Below, piece after piece: positions 43,852 through 52,073 of a stretch of 64,000 nucleotides of DNA. The notes beneath the pieces were generated by a model. It worked only from the letters and a program-made list of their open reading frames with translations, was not told where the DNA came from and searched no databases. Numbering within the stretch: position 1 is the stretch's first letter; the number at the start of each line of letters is the position of its first letter. This DNA is from an uncultured Clostridia bacterium (GTDB lineage Bacteria; Bacillota; Clostridia; TANB77; CAG-508): assembly GCA_944390285.1 (NCBI GenBank), contig CALXPN010000003.1, forward strand, positions 50,285 through 114,284. Reading direction: 5' to 3'. The position numbers were made by a program, and so were the translations under genes.

Positions 43852-44217
43852 TCATTTTTTATTTTTTAAATAATTTTTTATATTTTCTACAATATTTTTA
43901 TCTTGTTGTAATTCATCATATAATATATCTTCATTAGTATTATAATCAAATAAAAAATCATCTAATATTTCTTTTGGATGTATTTGTAGAGCATTACAAA
44001 TTATTATAAATTTATTTAAAGTAATTCCATTTATTCCATTTTCTATTTGAGTTATATATGTAGGAGACATCAATGTTTGAAACGCCATTTCTTTTTTTGG
44101 CATTTTTTTATTTGTTCTAATTTCCTTTATTTTCATTCCTACCTCTATATTAAATTGTTTTTTATGATTAAATAAATATTGATTAGCCATTAATGTTTCT
44201 AAATTTATATCATACAT
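43852..44217 (-). CDS. XRE-family regulator
   Basis: A 121-residue protein with an HTH of the Cro/CI type at about residues 27-85 (MKIKEIRTNKKMPKKEMAF, SPTYITQIENGINGITLNKF, ALQIHPKEIL), with short N- and C-terminal extensions. Its own promoter carries a perfect AACATATGTT palindrome between the -35 and -10 elements, as expected for self-repression. A terminator of the upstream operon separates it from the ferredoxin gene. Confidence 0.85.
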   Translation of the reverse strand: MYDINLETLMANQYLFNHKKQFNIEVGMKIKEIRTNKKMPKKEMAFQTLMSPTYITQIENGINGITLNKFIIICNALQIHPKEILDDFLFDYNTNEDILYDELQQDKNIVENIKNYLKNKK

Positions 44218-44243
44218 TTTAATTCCCCCTTAAAATTATATCT

Positions 44244-44273
44244 ATATTAGCATGCGAACATATGTTTTGTCAA
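44244..44273 (-). promoter_or_regulatory. Promoter with palindromic operator ahead of the XRE gene
   Basis: TTGACA (44273-44268) and TAATAT (44249-44244) are 18 bases apart; the spacer holds AACATATGTT (44257-44266), a perfect 10-base palindrome, and GCATGC (44250-44255). Confidence 0.65.
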
Positions 44274-44311
44274 TATAAAAACAAATTATTTTTGAAAACT
44301 TACCTATTAAC

Positions 44312-44350
44312 AAAAAAAATAGCAATTATTTATTAATTGCTATTTTTTTT
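44312..44350 (-). terminator. Terminator after the ferredoxin gene
   Basis: TAGCAATTA (44320-44328) and TAATTGCTA (44334-44342) form a 9-bp stem flanked by A8 and T8. Confidence 0.88.
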
Positions 44351-44391
44351 CTAAATTTATTCGATTTTATCTAAGCTTAAATAAAATTATA

Positions 44392-44568
44392 TTAGTCTTT
44401 GCTTTCTTCTGGTGCATTAACTGGACAAACCCCAGCACATGTTCCACAAGATATACAAACACTTTCATCTACTACATATTTGCTATCTCCTTGAGAAATA
44501 CAAGACATTGGACATGCACTTGCACAAGCTCCACAAGAAATACATTTGTCAGATATTTTATAAGCCAT
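44392..44568 (-). CDS. 2[4Fe-4S] ferredoxin
   Basis: A 58-residue electron carrier with two cluster motifs, CISCGACASACP (9-20) and CISCGTCAGVCP (38-49), the clostridial type. A third-cysteine loop insertion (MSCISQGDSK) follows the first. GGAGG precedes the ATG. It is the last gene of the minus-strand run that includes ricT and the amidohydrolase, and it ends at a strong terminator. Confidence 0.96.
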   Translation of the reverse strand: MAYKISDKCISCGACASACPMSCISQGDSKYVVDESVCISCGTCAGVCPVNAPEESKD

Positions 44569-44628
44569 TTTTAATTCCTCCTTTCTTAATATTTGTATTT
44601 TATTTCTATTTTTGTAGAATTACAATAG

Positions 44629-45906
44629 TTATAATAATTTTTTTGCTATTTTTTTTACTTGTTTCATTACTTGTTTTTCATCTAAATTTATCATTTTTCT
44701 ATTTTGCATTATCATCTTTCCATTTATCATAACAGAATCTACATCAGCTCCATTTGCTGAGTAAACTATATTTGCACATACATCATTATCTGGACATAAA
44801 TGTAATTTATCATTTTTTATAAATATTATATCTGCTTTTTTACCAACTTCTATTGTACCAATCTCGTTTTCTAAACCTAATACTTTTGCTCCTTCTATAG
44901 TTGCCATTTTTAAAATATCATATGCTAAAATCGAAGTTGGTTCCATAGTATTTACTTTCTGAAGATATGCTGCTGTTTTCATTTCTTCAAACATATCCAT
45001 AGTGGTTGTACTGCCAATTCCATCTGTTCCTAATCCAACATTTATTCCATTTTTACGTAATTTTACTACATCACAAATTCCAGATGACAATTTACAATTA
45101 CTTATAGGATTATGAGAAATTCCTCCTTTTATTCTTTTTAGAATCTCTATATCCGTATCTGAAATATATATACCATGTGCTAAAACAACTGGAACATCAA
45201 AAACATTTAAATCATTTAAATATTCTGTACTTCTTTTCTTATATTTAGATTTTATTTTTGTTTCTTCTTCTATAGTTTCTGCCAAATGCATATGTATACC
45301 TGTATTCAATTCTTTTGCTAAATCTACACACAACTTTATTGTTTTTGGATTACATGTATGTGGAGCATCTGCTGATACATAAATTTTTATTTTACTATTT
45401 TTCTTATTGTATCTTTTAGCATATTCTCTTGTTTGTTCAACTTTATCTTTTATAGAATCATCTTTTATACACCATGCTACAACAGCTCTTAAGCCTGTAT
45501 CATTAATTGCTTCTACTGTTTTGTTCATACCAAAATACATGTCATTACAAGTTGTTGTTCCAGATTTTATCATTTCTAAACAAGATAAATAAGAATTCCA
45601 ATATATATCTTCTGGTTTCAATTTATCTTCTACTGGAAAGATTGCATTTTCAAGCCAATCCATTAGCTTTTTATCAGCTTTATATCCTCTAAAAATACTC
45701 ATTGCCAAATGTGTATGAGTATTTATTAGTCCTGGCATAATAAGCATATTTTTAGCATTTATTTTTTCATCTATTTCTATATTTTTGTCTATATCTTTTT
45801 CAATTTTTTCTATAATATCATCATTAATTAATATATCTTTTTTTTCAATATTAGCAGTATCCCCAACCATATCTAATATATAAGCATTTGTTATAAGTGT
45901 TTTCAT
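44629..45906 (-). CDS. Amidohydrolase, 5'-methylthioadenosine/S-adenosylhomocysteine deaminase-like
   Basis: Metal-dependent deaminase of 425 residues with NTHTHLAMSIFRGY near 60, HLAETIEEE near 210, LAHGIYISDTDI and GTDGIGSTTTMDMFEEM near 295-312. These match the MtaD/SAH deaminase branch, which converts SAH or MTA to the inosine form. Related deaminases with other substrates cannot be ruled out. Lies between ricT and the ferredoxin gene on the same strand. Confidence 0.88.
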   Translation of the reverse strand: MKTLITNAYILDMVGDTANIEKKDILINDDIIEKIEKDIDKNIEIDEKINAKNMLIMPGLINTHTHLAMSIFRGYKADKKLMDWLENAIFPVEDKLKPEDIYWNSYLSCLEMIKSGTTTCNDMYFGMNKTVEAINDTGLRAVVAWCIKDDSIKDKVEQTREYAKRYNKKNSKIKIYVSADAPHTCNPKTIKLCVDLAKELNTGIHMHLAETIEEETKIKSKYKKRSTEYLNDLNVFDVPVVLAHGIYISDTDIEILKRIKGGISHNPISNCKLSSGICDVVKLRKNGINVGLGTDGIGSTTTMDMFEEMKTAAYLQKVNTMEPTSILAYDILKMATIEGAKVLGLENEIGTIEVGKKADIIFIKNDKLHLCPDNDVCANIVYSANGADVDSVMINGKMIMQNRKMINLDEKQVMKQVKKIAKKLL

Positions 45907-45946
45907 CTATATTTCCCTTCAAGTTCTACGATTTTCTTTTGTATTT

Positions 45947-46873
45947 TTAAATTTCATCTTCCGAAACATTCTTTTTATCGTCATTTTCTAATCTCTCAAG
46001 TTTTTCTAATTCTTCACGATCTTCTTCATTTTCTACTTCTAATTTATCATCATCTATAACTGCATCTTTTATTACAACTATATCTTTTGCATCATATTTT
46101 TTATAATATGAATCATCTCCATCTTGAAATTTTACCCTTATTACTTCTTTTAAAGTTTCTACTGAAGCTACTTCGCCTGTTCCATCTTGTGTTTTCACTA
46201 TAGCACCAATTTTAGGTAATCTTTTTAATTTTTCTTCATAAACTTCTTGCTCGTATTTTAAACAACACATTAATCTGCCACAATTTCCTGAAATTTTAGA
46301 AGGATTTAATGAAATATTTTGTTCTTTTGCCATTTTTATTGAAACAGTTTCAAAACTACCCAAAAATGAACAACAACATAATTCTCGCCCACAAATTCCA
46401 TTTCCACCACTTCTTTTTACTTCATCTCTTACTCCTATTTGTCTAAGTTCTATTCTTGTTCTAAATACTGAAGCTAAATCTTTTACTAATTCTCTAAAAT
46501 CTATTCTTTTATCTGCTGTAAAATAGAAAATAACTTTACTTCCATCATATTTATATTCAACATCTATAAGTTTCATTGGAAGTCCATGCTTTTCAATTTT
46601 TTCTAAACAAGTTTTAAATGCATCTTTTTCTTTTGATTTATACTGCAATCTAATTTTTTCATCTTTATCTGTTGCTATTCTTATAACTTTTTTTAAAGGT
46701 TCTGTTAGTTTATCATCATCTATTTGCTTATTTACTAAAACAACTTCTCCATATTCTTCTCCCATAGCTGTATCTACAATTACATGCATTCCTTTTTCTA
46801 ATTCTATTCCTTCTGAATCAAAATAATATATTTTACCAGGTCTTTTAAATCTAACTCCTGTTACTTCTTTCAT
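45947..46873 (-). CDS. ricT: RicT (YaaT), PSP1-domain protein
   Basis: A 308-residue protein with the PSP1 core: GVRFKRPGKIYYFDS, ELRQIGVRDEVKRSGGNGICG, and cysteine-rich blocks RELCCCSFLG and SGNCGRLMCCLKYE. In Bacillus RicT is part of a complex with two 4Fe-4S clusters that guides RNase Y and affects sporulation and competence. The C-terminus is acidic. Its start lies inside holB (23-base overlap) behind GGAGGAG; this holB-ricT order is widespread in Firmicutes. Confidence 0.94.
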   Translation of the reverse strand: MKEVTGVRFKRPGKIYYFDSEGIELEKGMHVIVDTAMGEEYGEVVLVNKQIDDDKLTEPLKKVIRIATDKDEKIRLQYKSKEKDAFKTCLEKIEKHGLPMKLIDVEYKYDGSKVIFYFTADKRIDFRELVKDLASVFRTRIELRQIGVRDEVKRSGGNGICGRELCCCSFLGSFETVSIKMAKEQNISLNPSKISGNCGRLMCCLKYEQEVYEEKLKRLPKIGAIVKTQDGTGEVASVETLKEVIRVKFQDGDDSYYKKYDAKDIVVIKDAVIDDDKLEVENEEDREELEKLERLENDDKKNVSEDEI

Positions 46874-47759
46874 TTAACTCCTCCCACATCTTGAAAAGTA
46901 AATTATCTATGCTCATATCAAAATTACTATTACTTTTTAATCTTAACTCACATTCATTTACATACCTTATACAATTAAGATATTTCTCATTTTCTTCTTT
47001 TTTAGAATATAAACAAACTATTATATAATCTAATATATCATAAATATTTTCTTTATCATAAAGTATTTTTCCATCTAACATAATTTCTATTAAATCTTTT
47101 TTTAATATATCTGAAATTAGTAAATCTATTTTATCATATTTTTCTTTAAAATCCTTTAATTTTATCATTTTTCCTATACTTCCATCAAAAGATTTTAAAA
47201 AATTATTTGAAATATTTGTATAGCCTAATTTATTTTTAGCATATAATATTAAATCTCTATCTTCTATATTATGAAATTTAATACTCATACATCTAGATTT
47301 TATTGTATTTAGTATTAAATTCTCATTTGAAGATATTAAAATTATTACAACAAATTCTGGTGGTTCTTCTAATGTTTTTAATAAACAGTTTTGAGCTTCT
47401 TTTGTCATTTTTTCACAATCATTTATTATATAAACCTTTTTGTTTGAGATTATTGGTTTTTCAATTACTTTTTCTGTTAAATTTCTTATTGTATCTACTT
47501 TTATATTTTCCCCATTTTCATTAATCAAATAAAAATCCGGATGATTTTTCCCATTAAAACATGTACATGATTTACATGTACATTCTTCTTTTGTATTTTC
47601 AAAACATAATATTTTTCTTGCAAATTCTTTTGCAAAAATTAATTTTCCTATCCCACTGTTTCCTAAAAATAAATAACTATGCAATATGTTTTTATTTTCG
47701 ATACTTTTATTTAAATAAATTTTTATATCATTATTACCAATAATATCTGCAAATTTCAA
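46851..47759 (-). CDS. holB: DNA polymerase III delta' subunit
   Basis: Clamp-loader subunit with AAA+ fold, 302 residues. It has a P-loop-like GNSGIGKLIFA (Leu instead of Thr/Ser after Lys, so ATP hydrolysis is unlikely, as in most delta' proteins), a four-cysteine zinc module CTCKSCTCFNG, DCEKMTKEAQNCLLKTLEEPP and SRCMSIKF. TTG start 47759 has AGGAG at eight bases. Lies between lepB (nine bases upstream) and ricT. Confidence 0.93.
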   Translation of the reverse strand: MKFADIIGNNDIKIYLNKSIENKNILHSYLFLGNSGIGKLIFAKEFARKILCFENTKEECTCKSCTCFNGKNHPDFYLINENGENIKVDTIRNLTEKVIEKPIISNKKVYIINDCEKMTKEAQNCLLKTLEEPPEFVVIILISSNENLILNTIKSRCMSIKFHNIEDRDLILYAKNKLGYTNISNNFLKSFDGSIGKMIKLKDFKEKYDKIDLLISDILKKDLIEIMLDGKILYDKENIYDILDYIIVCLYSKKEENEKYLNCIRYVNECELRLKSNSNFDMSIDNLLFKMWEELNERSNRS

Positions 47760-47768
47760 ATTTATCTC

Positions 47769-48398
47769 CTACTCTATTCCACCAAATTCACTAAGTGGCC
47801 AAAATCTAAAACAAACAAATCCTTCTAGTTTTTCAAGTGGTATACATCCTATTTCTCTACAATCTGTACTTTTTGTTCTATTATCACCCATTGCAAAGAA
47901 GTATCCTTCAGGAACTATAAAATCATAAAACACCTCAGACTCTGTAACAACATCATCTCTTAAATAGTTTTCTTCTTGTTCCTCTCCATTAATATACACT
48001 TTGTTATTCTCTATTTTTACATGATCTCCAGCTATTCCAATAACTCGTTTTATATAGCTTTTCTTTGTTACTTCTAAACTATAATAAACAAATTTATTGA
48101 AAATTCCCTTTGGTTCATCATCATATACTGCTACTGGATTAGATTGATCTGCTTCCCATTTTGAATAAGTTTTAGTTGGTGCTTCAAATGTAACTATTTG
48201 CCCTCTTTCAGGACTCTTCTTTGTTATTCTAAAAGTTCTATTTAAAATTAATCTTTGATTTTCCTGTAATGTTGGAAACATTGATCTTTGTTTAACAATT
48301 GTTGGAGTTGCTATAAAATATCTAAATAATAATGCAAGTATTAATGCTATTACTATACAATAACCCCACTCTAATATATCTTTTACTTTTTCATTCAT
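47769..48398 (-). CDS. lepB: Signal peptidase I
   Basis: Membrane-bound serine/lysine protease that removes signal peptides. The 209 residues have one N-terminal membrane segment (about 10-30), the nucleophile in QRSMFPTL (Ser39), the lysine in YIKRVIGIAGD and MGDNRTKSTDCREIGCI. A Gram-positive SipS-type form. It sits between the AT-hook membrane protein gene and holB. Confidence 0.95.
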   Translation of the reverse strand: MNEKVKDILEWGYCIVIALILALLFRYFIATPTIVKQRSMFPTLQENQRLILNRTFRITKKSPERGQIVTFEAPTKTYSKWEADQSNPVAVYDDEPKGIFNKFVYYSLEVTKKSYIKRVIGIAGDHVKIENNKVYINGEEQEENYLRDDVVTESEVFYDFIVPEGYFFAMGDNRTKSTDCREIGCIPLEKLEGFVCFRFWPLSEFGGIE

Positions 48399-48473
48399 TA
48401 TATTGCCTTTCTAATCTTTTAGTTTTTTCGAATTATATATTATTTTTATTTTTTTTTCAAGATATCCTTAATT

Positions 48474-49577
48474 TTATTTTTTTGTGCTTTCTTCTTTTTT
48501 AGGTCTTCCCCTTTTAGGTTTATCTGTTTTTTTAGGTCTTCCTCTTTTAGAAGTTGTTTCCTTTTTAGGTCTTCCTCTTTTAGGTTTATCTGTTTTCTTA
48601 GGTCTTCCCCTTTTTAAAGTAACTTTCTTGGATTCTGTTTTTTCTGGGATTTTTTCCTCTAAATTATCTTTTTTCTTTGTATTGACTTTTTTTCTCGTAT
48701 ATCTTTTTGACTCTTTTTTAATTAATTTTGATTCTTTTTTTCTTGTATACCTTTTTGAACTATTATTTGTTGATGTATATTTTTTACTTTTTTGTGCAAG
48801 ATTAAAAATTGAATTATCCTTTTTATTTCTAGTATACTTTTTTATATTTGCTTTAGCTATAATTTCTTCTATTTCTTCAAGTTCATCATCTTCATCATCT
48901 TCTTTTTCTTTATCCTTTAATGCAGATGAATTAAAAACCATTGTAAATTCATCTAAATTTTTTGTATTTTCATTATAATAAATTTCTTTCTCATCATTTT
49001 TTTCAATTTCATTTTCTATATTATTATAAATTTCTTCATTAGCTAAAGTTTCATGATAAATCAATTCATCTTCAATATCTGCATCATCTATATCATCTAT
49101 ATCATCTATATCATCTTTAGTATTATCATTTTTTATATTTTCAACAATTTTATCTAATTCTGTTATGTCCTCCAAATCACTTATATATTCATCTAATAAA
49201 TTATCTGTATCTACTATATCTTCTGCTTCAAATACATCATTATTTGTTTCAGATTCTTCTAAATAATCGTTTTTTAATGAGTCGAACTTATAAACTTCTT
49301 CTTTAATTTCTGGATTAGATTTTAAATTTTCATTTTTCTTTTTATTATTTATAATCTTTTCTTTTCTCTTATTAGACATTTCATTTTTATCCATTTTATA
49401 ACTTAAAAATAAAACTAATGCTATTAAAATTATTGCAATGAGAAATAATACTATTTTTCCAACTATTGATATGCCTGTATTTGCTACAGAATATGAACCA
49501 TTCGTTGTTGCATATGTGTTATTTGAATAAAATAGAAGTATAAATATAAATAAAAATTTTTTGGTGATTTTTTTCAT
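48474..49577 (-). CDS. Membrane protein with four C-terminal AT-hooks
   Basis: A 367-residue protein of no family I know. Residues 1-23 look like a signal peptide, 41-60 are a membrane segment, and the following KMDKNEMSNKRKEK is positive, so the long remainder should be in the cytoplasm. Residues about 85-240 are acidic and Asp-rich; 245-310 are basic with repeated KRYTRKK; the last 45 hold RGRPKK at 323, 334, 345 and 356, a strict 11-residue period. RGRP is the core of the AT-hook that binds the minor groove of AT-rich DNA. It follows the histidine kinase gene by 13 bases. A membrane tether for DNA is the simplest reading. Confidence 0.8.
   Translation of the reverse strand: MKKITKKFLFIFILLFYSNNTYATTNGSYSVANTGISIVGKIVLFLIAIILIALVLFLSYKMDKNEMSNKRKEKIINNKKKNENLKSNPEIKEEVYKFDSLKNDYLEESETNNDVFEAEDIVDTDNLLDEYISDLEDITELDKIVENIKNDNTKDDIDDIDDIDDADIEDELIYHETLANEEIYNNIENEIEKNDEKEIYYNENTKNLDEFTMVFNSSALKDKEKEDDEDDELEEIEEIIAKANIKKYTRNKKDNSIFNLAQKSKKYTSTNNSSKRYTRKKESKLIKKESKRYTRKKVNTKKKDNLEEKIPEKTESKKVTLKRGRPKKTDKPKRGRPKKETTSKRGRPKKTDKPKRGRPKKEESTKK
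48490..48620 (-). repeat. 33-base tandem repeat encoding the AT-hooks
   Basis: Four units of 33 bases encode RGRPKK plus a five-residue linker (alternating TDKPK and ETTSK). The units alternate, so the array likely grew by duplication of a 66-base pair. Such arrays can change copy number. Confidence 0.75.
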
Positions 49578-49590
49578 ATTACTCTCTCCC

Positions 49591-51060
49591 TTATTCTTCT
49601 GTATTTTTTTCCTTATTATTTTTATCTTGTTTTGTTGGTATTCTTATTACTACTTCTGTTCCTTTTCCAACTTCACTTTTTATATCTATCATACTATTAT
49701 TCTGGTCTAAAATTTCCTTGGCAATTGAAAGTCCAAGACCTGTTCCACCCATTTCTCTTGTACGAGCTTTATCAACTCTATAAAATCTTTCAAAAATTTT
49801 ATCTAAGTCCTCTTTTGGAATTCCTATACCTGTATCTATTATTTTAATATATGCATCATTATATACAAACCCAACATAAACTTTAATGCTTCCTCCCTCT
49901 GGTGTGTATTTTATTGCATTTGTTAAAATGTTTAATACAACTCTTTCTATTCCATTTTTATCTGCATATACTAATGGAACATTTGATGTAACAAAACATT
50001 CTCCTATTTGATTTTTCTTTTTCATCTCTAAATCTAATCCATCGAATGTATATTTTACAAGTGCCCCTAAATCAAATTCGCTTTTTTCTATTTTTGCTTT
50101 TGAAGTATCATATCTTGAAAGTGTTAATAAATCGCTTACAAGTCTTGACATTCTTGAAGCTTCAGCAGATATTCTTTCTAAAAATTTTTTATTTACTTCA
50201 CTATCTACATCATTTTCCAATAGAGTATCTGCATATCCCATTATAGATGTAATTGGTGTTTTTAATTCATGAGATACATCAGCCACAAATCTTTTCCTCA
50301 TAGTATCTAATTTTACATGTTCTGTTATATCTTGGATTACAACTATTACTCCGCCGGGTCTATCATTTTCATTTTTAAACGGTGCAAAAAATAAATTCAT
50401 TGTTCTATCTTCTAAATTTAATTTTTTTTCAGAAGATGCCCAATTTTCTAAGTAGATAACTTTTTCTAAATTAATATCTAAATTATACTTTTGAAAAATT
50501 TCTTCAAAAGTTTCTTCTTTATCTATTTTTAAAAAAGTTTTCGCAGCATTATTTATGTGAATAACTTTTCCTTCTATATTAAAAGCTATAATTCCATCTG
50601 TCATATGAAGTAAAATTGTTTCTATTTGTTTCTTTTGTCTTGTTACCTCATTAAGATTTTCTTTTAATTCATTATTCATTGAATCAAAAGCAGAAACTAA
50701 ATCATTAATTTCATTTTTCTTTTTATTACCATTATTTAAATATTTTTTTCTTTCACTTTTAGTCGCTCTTTCCGCACTTTTTATTAATTCTGAAATTGGA
50801 GAAATTACTACTCTTGCTACTATAATCCCCATTAAAACCATAAAAAATAAAAAAACTATTATAAATATAATCATTATTATTTTGGATTCATATATTTGTG
50901 AATTTAGCAAGTTTTTCAATTCTGACAATTCCATATTATCATGTATTTGTAATTTAGTATTTTCCAAATTGTAAATATATGTCAATCCAAATGCTGTAAT
51001 AACAATTAATCCAATAATAGAAAATGCTAAAATTATTTTAATTTGTATATTTTTCAACAT
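49591..51060 (-). CDS. Sensor histidine kinase (WalK/PhoR-like)
   Basis: A 489-residue membrane kinase: membrane segments at about 8-28 and 60-83 enclosing only some 30 outside residues, HAMP at 84-140, a PAS domain at about 145-240, the phosphoacceptor histidine in VADVSHELKTPITS (near 264), and an ATPase domain with NAIKYTPEGG, DTGIGIPKED, GGTGLGL. The short outer loop differs from classical WalK, which has a large extracellular PAS. It pairs with the regulator upstream but has its own promoter. Confidence 0.9.
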   Translation of the reverse strand: MLKNIQIKIILAFSIIGLIVITAFGLTYIYNLENTKLQIHDNMELSELKNLLNSQIYESKIIMIIFIIVFLFFMVLMGIIVARVVISPISELIKSAERATKSERKKYLNNGNKKKNEINDLVSAFDSMNNELKENLNEVTRQKKQIETILLHMTDGIIAFNIEGKVIHINNAAKTFLKIDKEETFEEIFQKYNLDINLEKVIYLENWASSEKKLNLEDRTMNLFFAPFKNENDRPGGVIVVIQDITEHVKLDTMRKRFVADVSHELKTPITSIMGYADTLLENDVDSEVNKKFLERISAEASRMSRLVSDLLTLSRYDTSKAKIEKSEFDLGALVKYTFDGLDLEMKKKNQIGECFVTSNVPLVYADKNGIERVVLNILTNAIKYTPEGGSIKVYVGFVYNDAYIKIIDTGIGIPKEDLDKIFERFYRVDKARTREMGGTGLGLSIAKEILDQNNSMIDIKSEVGKGTEVVIRIPTKQDKNNKEKNTEE

Positions 51061-51107
51061 TTTTTCTTCCCCTACATGGATAAATTCGCTATATACCCTG
51101 CTTTTAT

Positions 51108-51136
51108 ATTATATACTTAAGCAAATATTTATTCAA
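51108..51136 (-). promoter_or_regulatory. Internal promoter ahead of the histidine kinase gene
   Basis: TTGAAT (51136-51131) and perfect TATAAT (51113-51108), spacer 17, lie between the regulator terminator and the kinase start. Confidence 0.65.
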
Positions 51137-51172
51137 GCAATTATGTAATAAAATCATAAGTTTTATTTATAT

Positions 51173-51218
51173 TTAACAAAAATATAGCTAGATACTTCAA
51201 TATAAAAGTACCTAGCTA
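51173..51218 (-). terminator. Terminator between response regulator and kinase genes
   Basis: TAGCTAGGTACTT and AAGTATCTAGCTA (one G-U pair) form a 13-bp stem, followed by TATTTTTGTT on the minus strand. Confidence 0.7.
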
Positions 51219-51235
51219 AACTATATTTTTATATT

Positions 51236-51985
51236 TTAATTTCTATCTGTTACATAATATCCTACTCCTCTTTTCGTAATAAGGATTTTAGGATTTGCTT
51301 TGTCTTTTTCTATTTTATCTCTAATTCTATTCATTGTAACATCTATTGTTCTAATTGCTCCTACATATTCTTCGTATTCCCATACATCACGAAGTAACAT
51401 TTCTCTTGTTACAACCTGACCTGGTTGACTTGCTAGATATTTTAAAACATCAAATTCTTTTTTAGTTAAGTTAATTACTTCACCTTTTACTCTAGCTTCT
51501 ACTTTCTTTAAATCTAGTGTTAAATCCCCAACTTTTATTATATTATCTTTATCTTCATTTTTTTGAGAGTTTATTTCCATATTAGCATTTAACTCTGCTT
51601 TTCTTAAATTAGCTTTTATTCTTGCCATAACTTCTCTAATTTGGAAAGGCTTTGTAATGTAGTCATCAGCTCCCATTTCTAATCCAACAATTTTATCTGA
51701 TTCAGTATCTTTTGCAGATATCATTAGTATAGGAATATTTGATATATTTAGTGCATATCTTATTTTTTTACATACAGATATTCCATCTAGTTTTGGAATC
51801 ATAACATCTAATAATATTAAATCTGGCTTTTCATTTATTGCCATTTCAACAGCAGTTACGCCATCATATGCCTCCAACGTATTATAACCTTCTTTTTGTA
51901 AATTAAATACTAATAATTCCATTATACTTTTTTCATCATCTACTACAAGTATAGTTTTTTTATCTTTTTCTACTAGTTCTTCCAC
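51236..51985 (-). CDS. OmpR/PhoB-type response regulator (WalR-like)
   Basis: A 249-residue regulator. Receiver domain with VVDDEKS, phosphoacceptor Asp60 in LILLDVMIPK and lysine in ITKPFQ; winged-helix DNA-binding domain from about 145 with LTKKEFDVLKYLA, TREMLLRDVWEYEE, RTIDVTMNRIRDKIE and RGVGYYV, close to the WalR/YycF pattern. Start is GTG 51985 behind GGCGG. The kinase follows 175 bases downstream, and wall genes surround it, so a wall-homeostasis role is reasonable but inferred. Confidence 0.9.
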   Translation of the reverse strand: MEELVEKDKKTILVVDDEKSIMELLVFNLQKEGYNTLEAYDGVTAVEMAINEKPDLILLDVMIPKLDGISVCKKIRYALNISNIPILMISAKDTESDKIVGLEMGADDYITKPFQIREVMARIKANLRKAELNANMEINSQKNEDKDNIIKVGDLTLDLKKVEARVKGEVINLTKKEFDVLKYLASQPGQVVTREMLLRDVWEYEEYVGAIRTIDVTMNRIRDKIEKDKANPKILITKRGVGYYVTDRN

Positions 51986-52028
51986 AAAATGACCGCCTTT
52001 CTAAAAGAATTTTTAACTTTACTATTTA

Positions 52029-52057
52029 TTTATATCATATTTAACATTTTTGTACAA
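52029..52057 (-). promoter_or_regulatory. Promoter of the response regulator gene
   Basis: TTGTAC (52057-52052) and TATAAA (52034-52029), 17 bases apart, between the glucan synthase stop and the regulator start. Confidence 0.5.
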
Positions 52058-52073
52058 GTTTTTTTCAAAATTA

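Noticed and set aside
46851..47759. GKL instead of GKT/GKS in the holB P-loop as a defect
   Set aside because: Delta' subunits commonly have non-functional P-loops, so this is normal for the family.
48484..48978. Plus-strand frame of 164 codons with repeats (GLPLLGLSVF)
   Set aside because: Antisense reading of the AT-hook tandem repeat; the minus frame has signal peptide, membrane segment and RGRP motifs that make sense.
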